Below are positions 5,991-6,756 of a DNA stretch of 6,756 bases, piece after piece. This stretch comes from CAVPGH01 sp046726955. Its GTDB lineage: Bacteria; Acidobacteriota; Vicinamibacteria; Fen-336. The stretch lies in the NCBI GenBank assembly GCA_046726955.1, contig JBKPBQ010000073.1, forward strand, positions 1 through 6,756, read 5' to 3'. The notes below the pieces were generated by a model that saw nothing but the letters and a program-made list of their open reading frames with translations, did not search any database and was not told the origin of the DNA. The position numbers and the translations under genes were made by a program. The number at the start of each line of letters is the position of its first letter. The stretch's first letter is position 1.

Positions 5991-6611
5991 ATGCCGCTGC
6001 ACGTCGTCCGCCATCCGCTGGTCGACGACGTCCTCGCCGCGCTCCGCGACAAGACGACGCCCTCCGACGAGTTCCGGCGGCTCGCCCGTCGCCTGAGCCT
6101 GCTCGTGATCGCGGAGGCCACGAAAGACCTGCCGCTCGTGGAGGCTACGGTGGAGACGCCGCTGGAGACCGCGGCCGTTCGGCGGCTCGCCACCCGCGTG
6201 GTGGCCGTGCCCGTGCTGCGCGCCGGGCTCGCGATGCTCGACGCGTTCCTGGAGCTCGTCCCCTCCGCCGAGGTCGGCTACTTCGGGCTGGAGCGCAACG
6301 AGCAGACGGCGGTGGCCCGGCGCTACTACGAGAAGGTCCCGAAGAAGCTGGAGGACGCGATCGTCTACCTCCTCGACCCGATGCTCGCCACCGGTGGGTC
6401 CGCGGCCCTCGCACTGGACGGCCTCAAGGGGCTGGGCGCGCGCCGGATCCGCCTGCTCTCGGTGGTCGCGGCCCCCGAGGGTGTCGCCCACCTCGACGCG
6501 TCGGCTCCGGACGCCGCCGTCTACGCCGCCGCCCTCGACCGGGGCCTGAACGACCGGAAGTTCATCCTTCCCGGTCTCGGCGACTTCGGGGATCGGCTGT
6601 TCGGGACGTAA
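5991..6611 (+). CDS. upp: Uracil phosphoribosyltransferase
   Basis: This 206-residue cytoplasmic salvage enzyme converts uracil and PRPP to UMP and pyrophosphate. The PRPP-binding motif LLDPMLATGGSA lies at 127-138. The flexible region GYFGLERNEQ and the C-terminal uracil-binding signature LPGLGDFGDRLFGT (193-206) are both present and intact. The start region MPLHVVRHPLVDDVLAALRDKTTPSDEFRRL matches the usual N-terminus, and the length is close to the 208 residues of E. coli Upp, so the gene appears complete. ATG 5991 has no obvious ribosome binding site; a weak TATCCT lies 10 bases upstream. It is divergent from the DUF507 pair and followed by a strong hairpin. No pyrimidine-responsive leader fits in the 49-base spacer. 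Confidence 0.95.
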   Translation: MPLHVVRHPLVDDVLAALRDKTTPSDEFRRLARRLSLLVIAEATKDLPLVEATVETPLETAAVRRLATRVVAVPVLRAGLAMLDAFLELVPSAEVGYFGLERNEQTAVARRYYEKVPKKLEDAIVYLLDPMLATGGSAALALDGLKGLGARRIRLLSVVAAPEGVAHLDASAPDAAVYAAALDRGLNDRKFILPGLGDFGDRLFGT

Positions 6612-6616
6612 TTGAG

Positions 6617-6667
6617 CTGGGGTGCTGCTTGCCCTCGCTGAAGAGCGAGGGTGGTCGCACCCCCCAG
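6617..6667 (+). other. Two-tier stem-loop downstream of upp
   Basis: An inner perfect eight-pair stem CCCTCGCT/AGCGAGGG (6632-6639 with 6644-6651) is capped by GAAG. An outer seven-pair stem GGGGTGC/GCACCCC (6619-6625 with 6657-6663) is joined through a 6/5-base internal loop, and CT/AG can extend it past two bulged C. It begins eight bases after the upp stop. There is no T-tract, so a classical intrinsic terminator is not supported; a structured 3' end, a processed RNA or a dispersed intergenic repeat are possible. Confidence 0.5.
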
Positions 6668-6695
6668 ACCCCCCGCTCGCGTAGCCCCACTGGAA

Positions 6696-6756
6696 GGGGG
6701 GGGGCGCGCGGCCGCCAGGGTGGGGGGGGGGGGGTTGGTGGGCCCCCCCCACCCCC
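6696..6756. repeat. G/C homopolymer and fold-back sequence at the window end
   Basis: A 9-G run (6696-6704), a 13-G run (6722-6734) and a C-rich end that can fold back on GGTGGG make up this low-complexity tail. Nothing coding is seen. It resembles a poly-G or misassembled contig end rather than biological sequence. Confidence 0.6.

Noticed and set aside
5637..6752. 371-codon minus-strand frame antisense to upp and running into the homopolymer tail
   Set aside because: upp is unmistakable on the plus strand, and the frame crosses low-complexity G/C runs; its openness reflects composition.

Overview
The window is GC-rich bacterial chromosomal DNA, probably one end of a metagenomic contig. Every gene uses strongly GC-biased third codon positions. 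Three things fit an Acidobacteriota-like organism (inference, moderate to low confidence): two adjacent DUF507 genes, a soluble transhydrogenase, and an outer-membrane barrel with a proline linker leading into an Ig/PKD-like segment. No rRNA, tRNA, CRISPR array or insertion sequence was seen.

Layout. Bases 1-1110 (minus) hold the 5' part of a secreted, outer-membrane-barrel-like protein that runs off the left edge. A 159-base divergent spacer separates it from sthA (1270-2673, plus), a soluble FAD-dependent NAD(P) transhydrogenase. Three bases after the sthA stop begins a probable lipoprotein with a six-hairpin glycosidase-like fold (2677-4395, plus). After a 75-base gap with a strong ribosome binding site comes the most interesting gene, 4471-5331 (plus): an exported SnoaL-like plus rhodanese fusion. 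Its reading frame contains one in-frame TGA at 5176-5178, exactly where the rhodanese catalytic cysteine should be. The frame continues open with good rhodanese sequence for 50 more codons. GC-rich hairpins follow the TGA at about the spacing of a bacterial SECIS. The best hypothesis is a selenocysteine-containing rhodanese; a nonsense mutation or base-call error is the alternative.

Two DUF507 genes (5663-5941 and 5356-5640, minus) form a small operon converging on the rhodanese gene. They are divergent from upp (5991-6611, plus), uracil phosphoribosyltransferase. After upp lies a large two-tier hairpin, then G/C homopolymer sequence up to the window end that looks like a contig-end artefact.

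How the genes relate. sthA balances NADH and NADPH, and upp salvages uracil to UMP. The barrel, the glycosidase-like lipoprotein and the SnoaL-rhodanese protein are all predicted to be exported and so act in the envelope. I see no single pathway joining them. The large reading frames antisense to these genes are by-products of high GC content.
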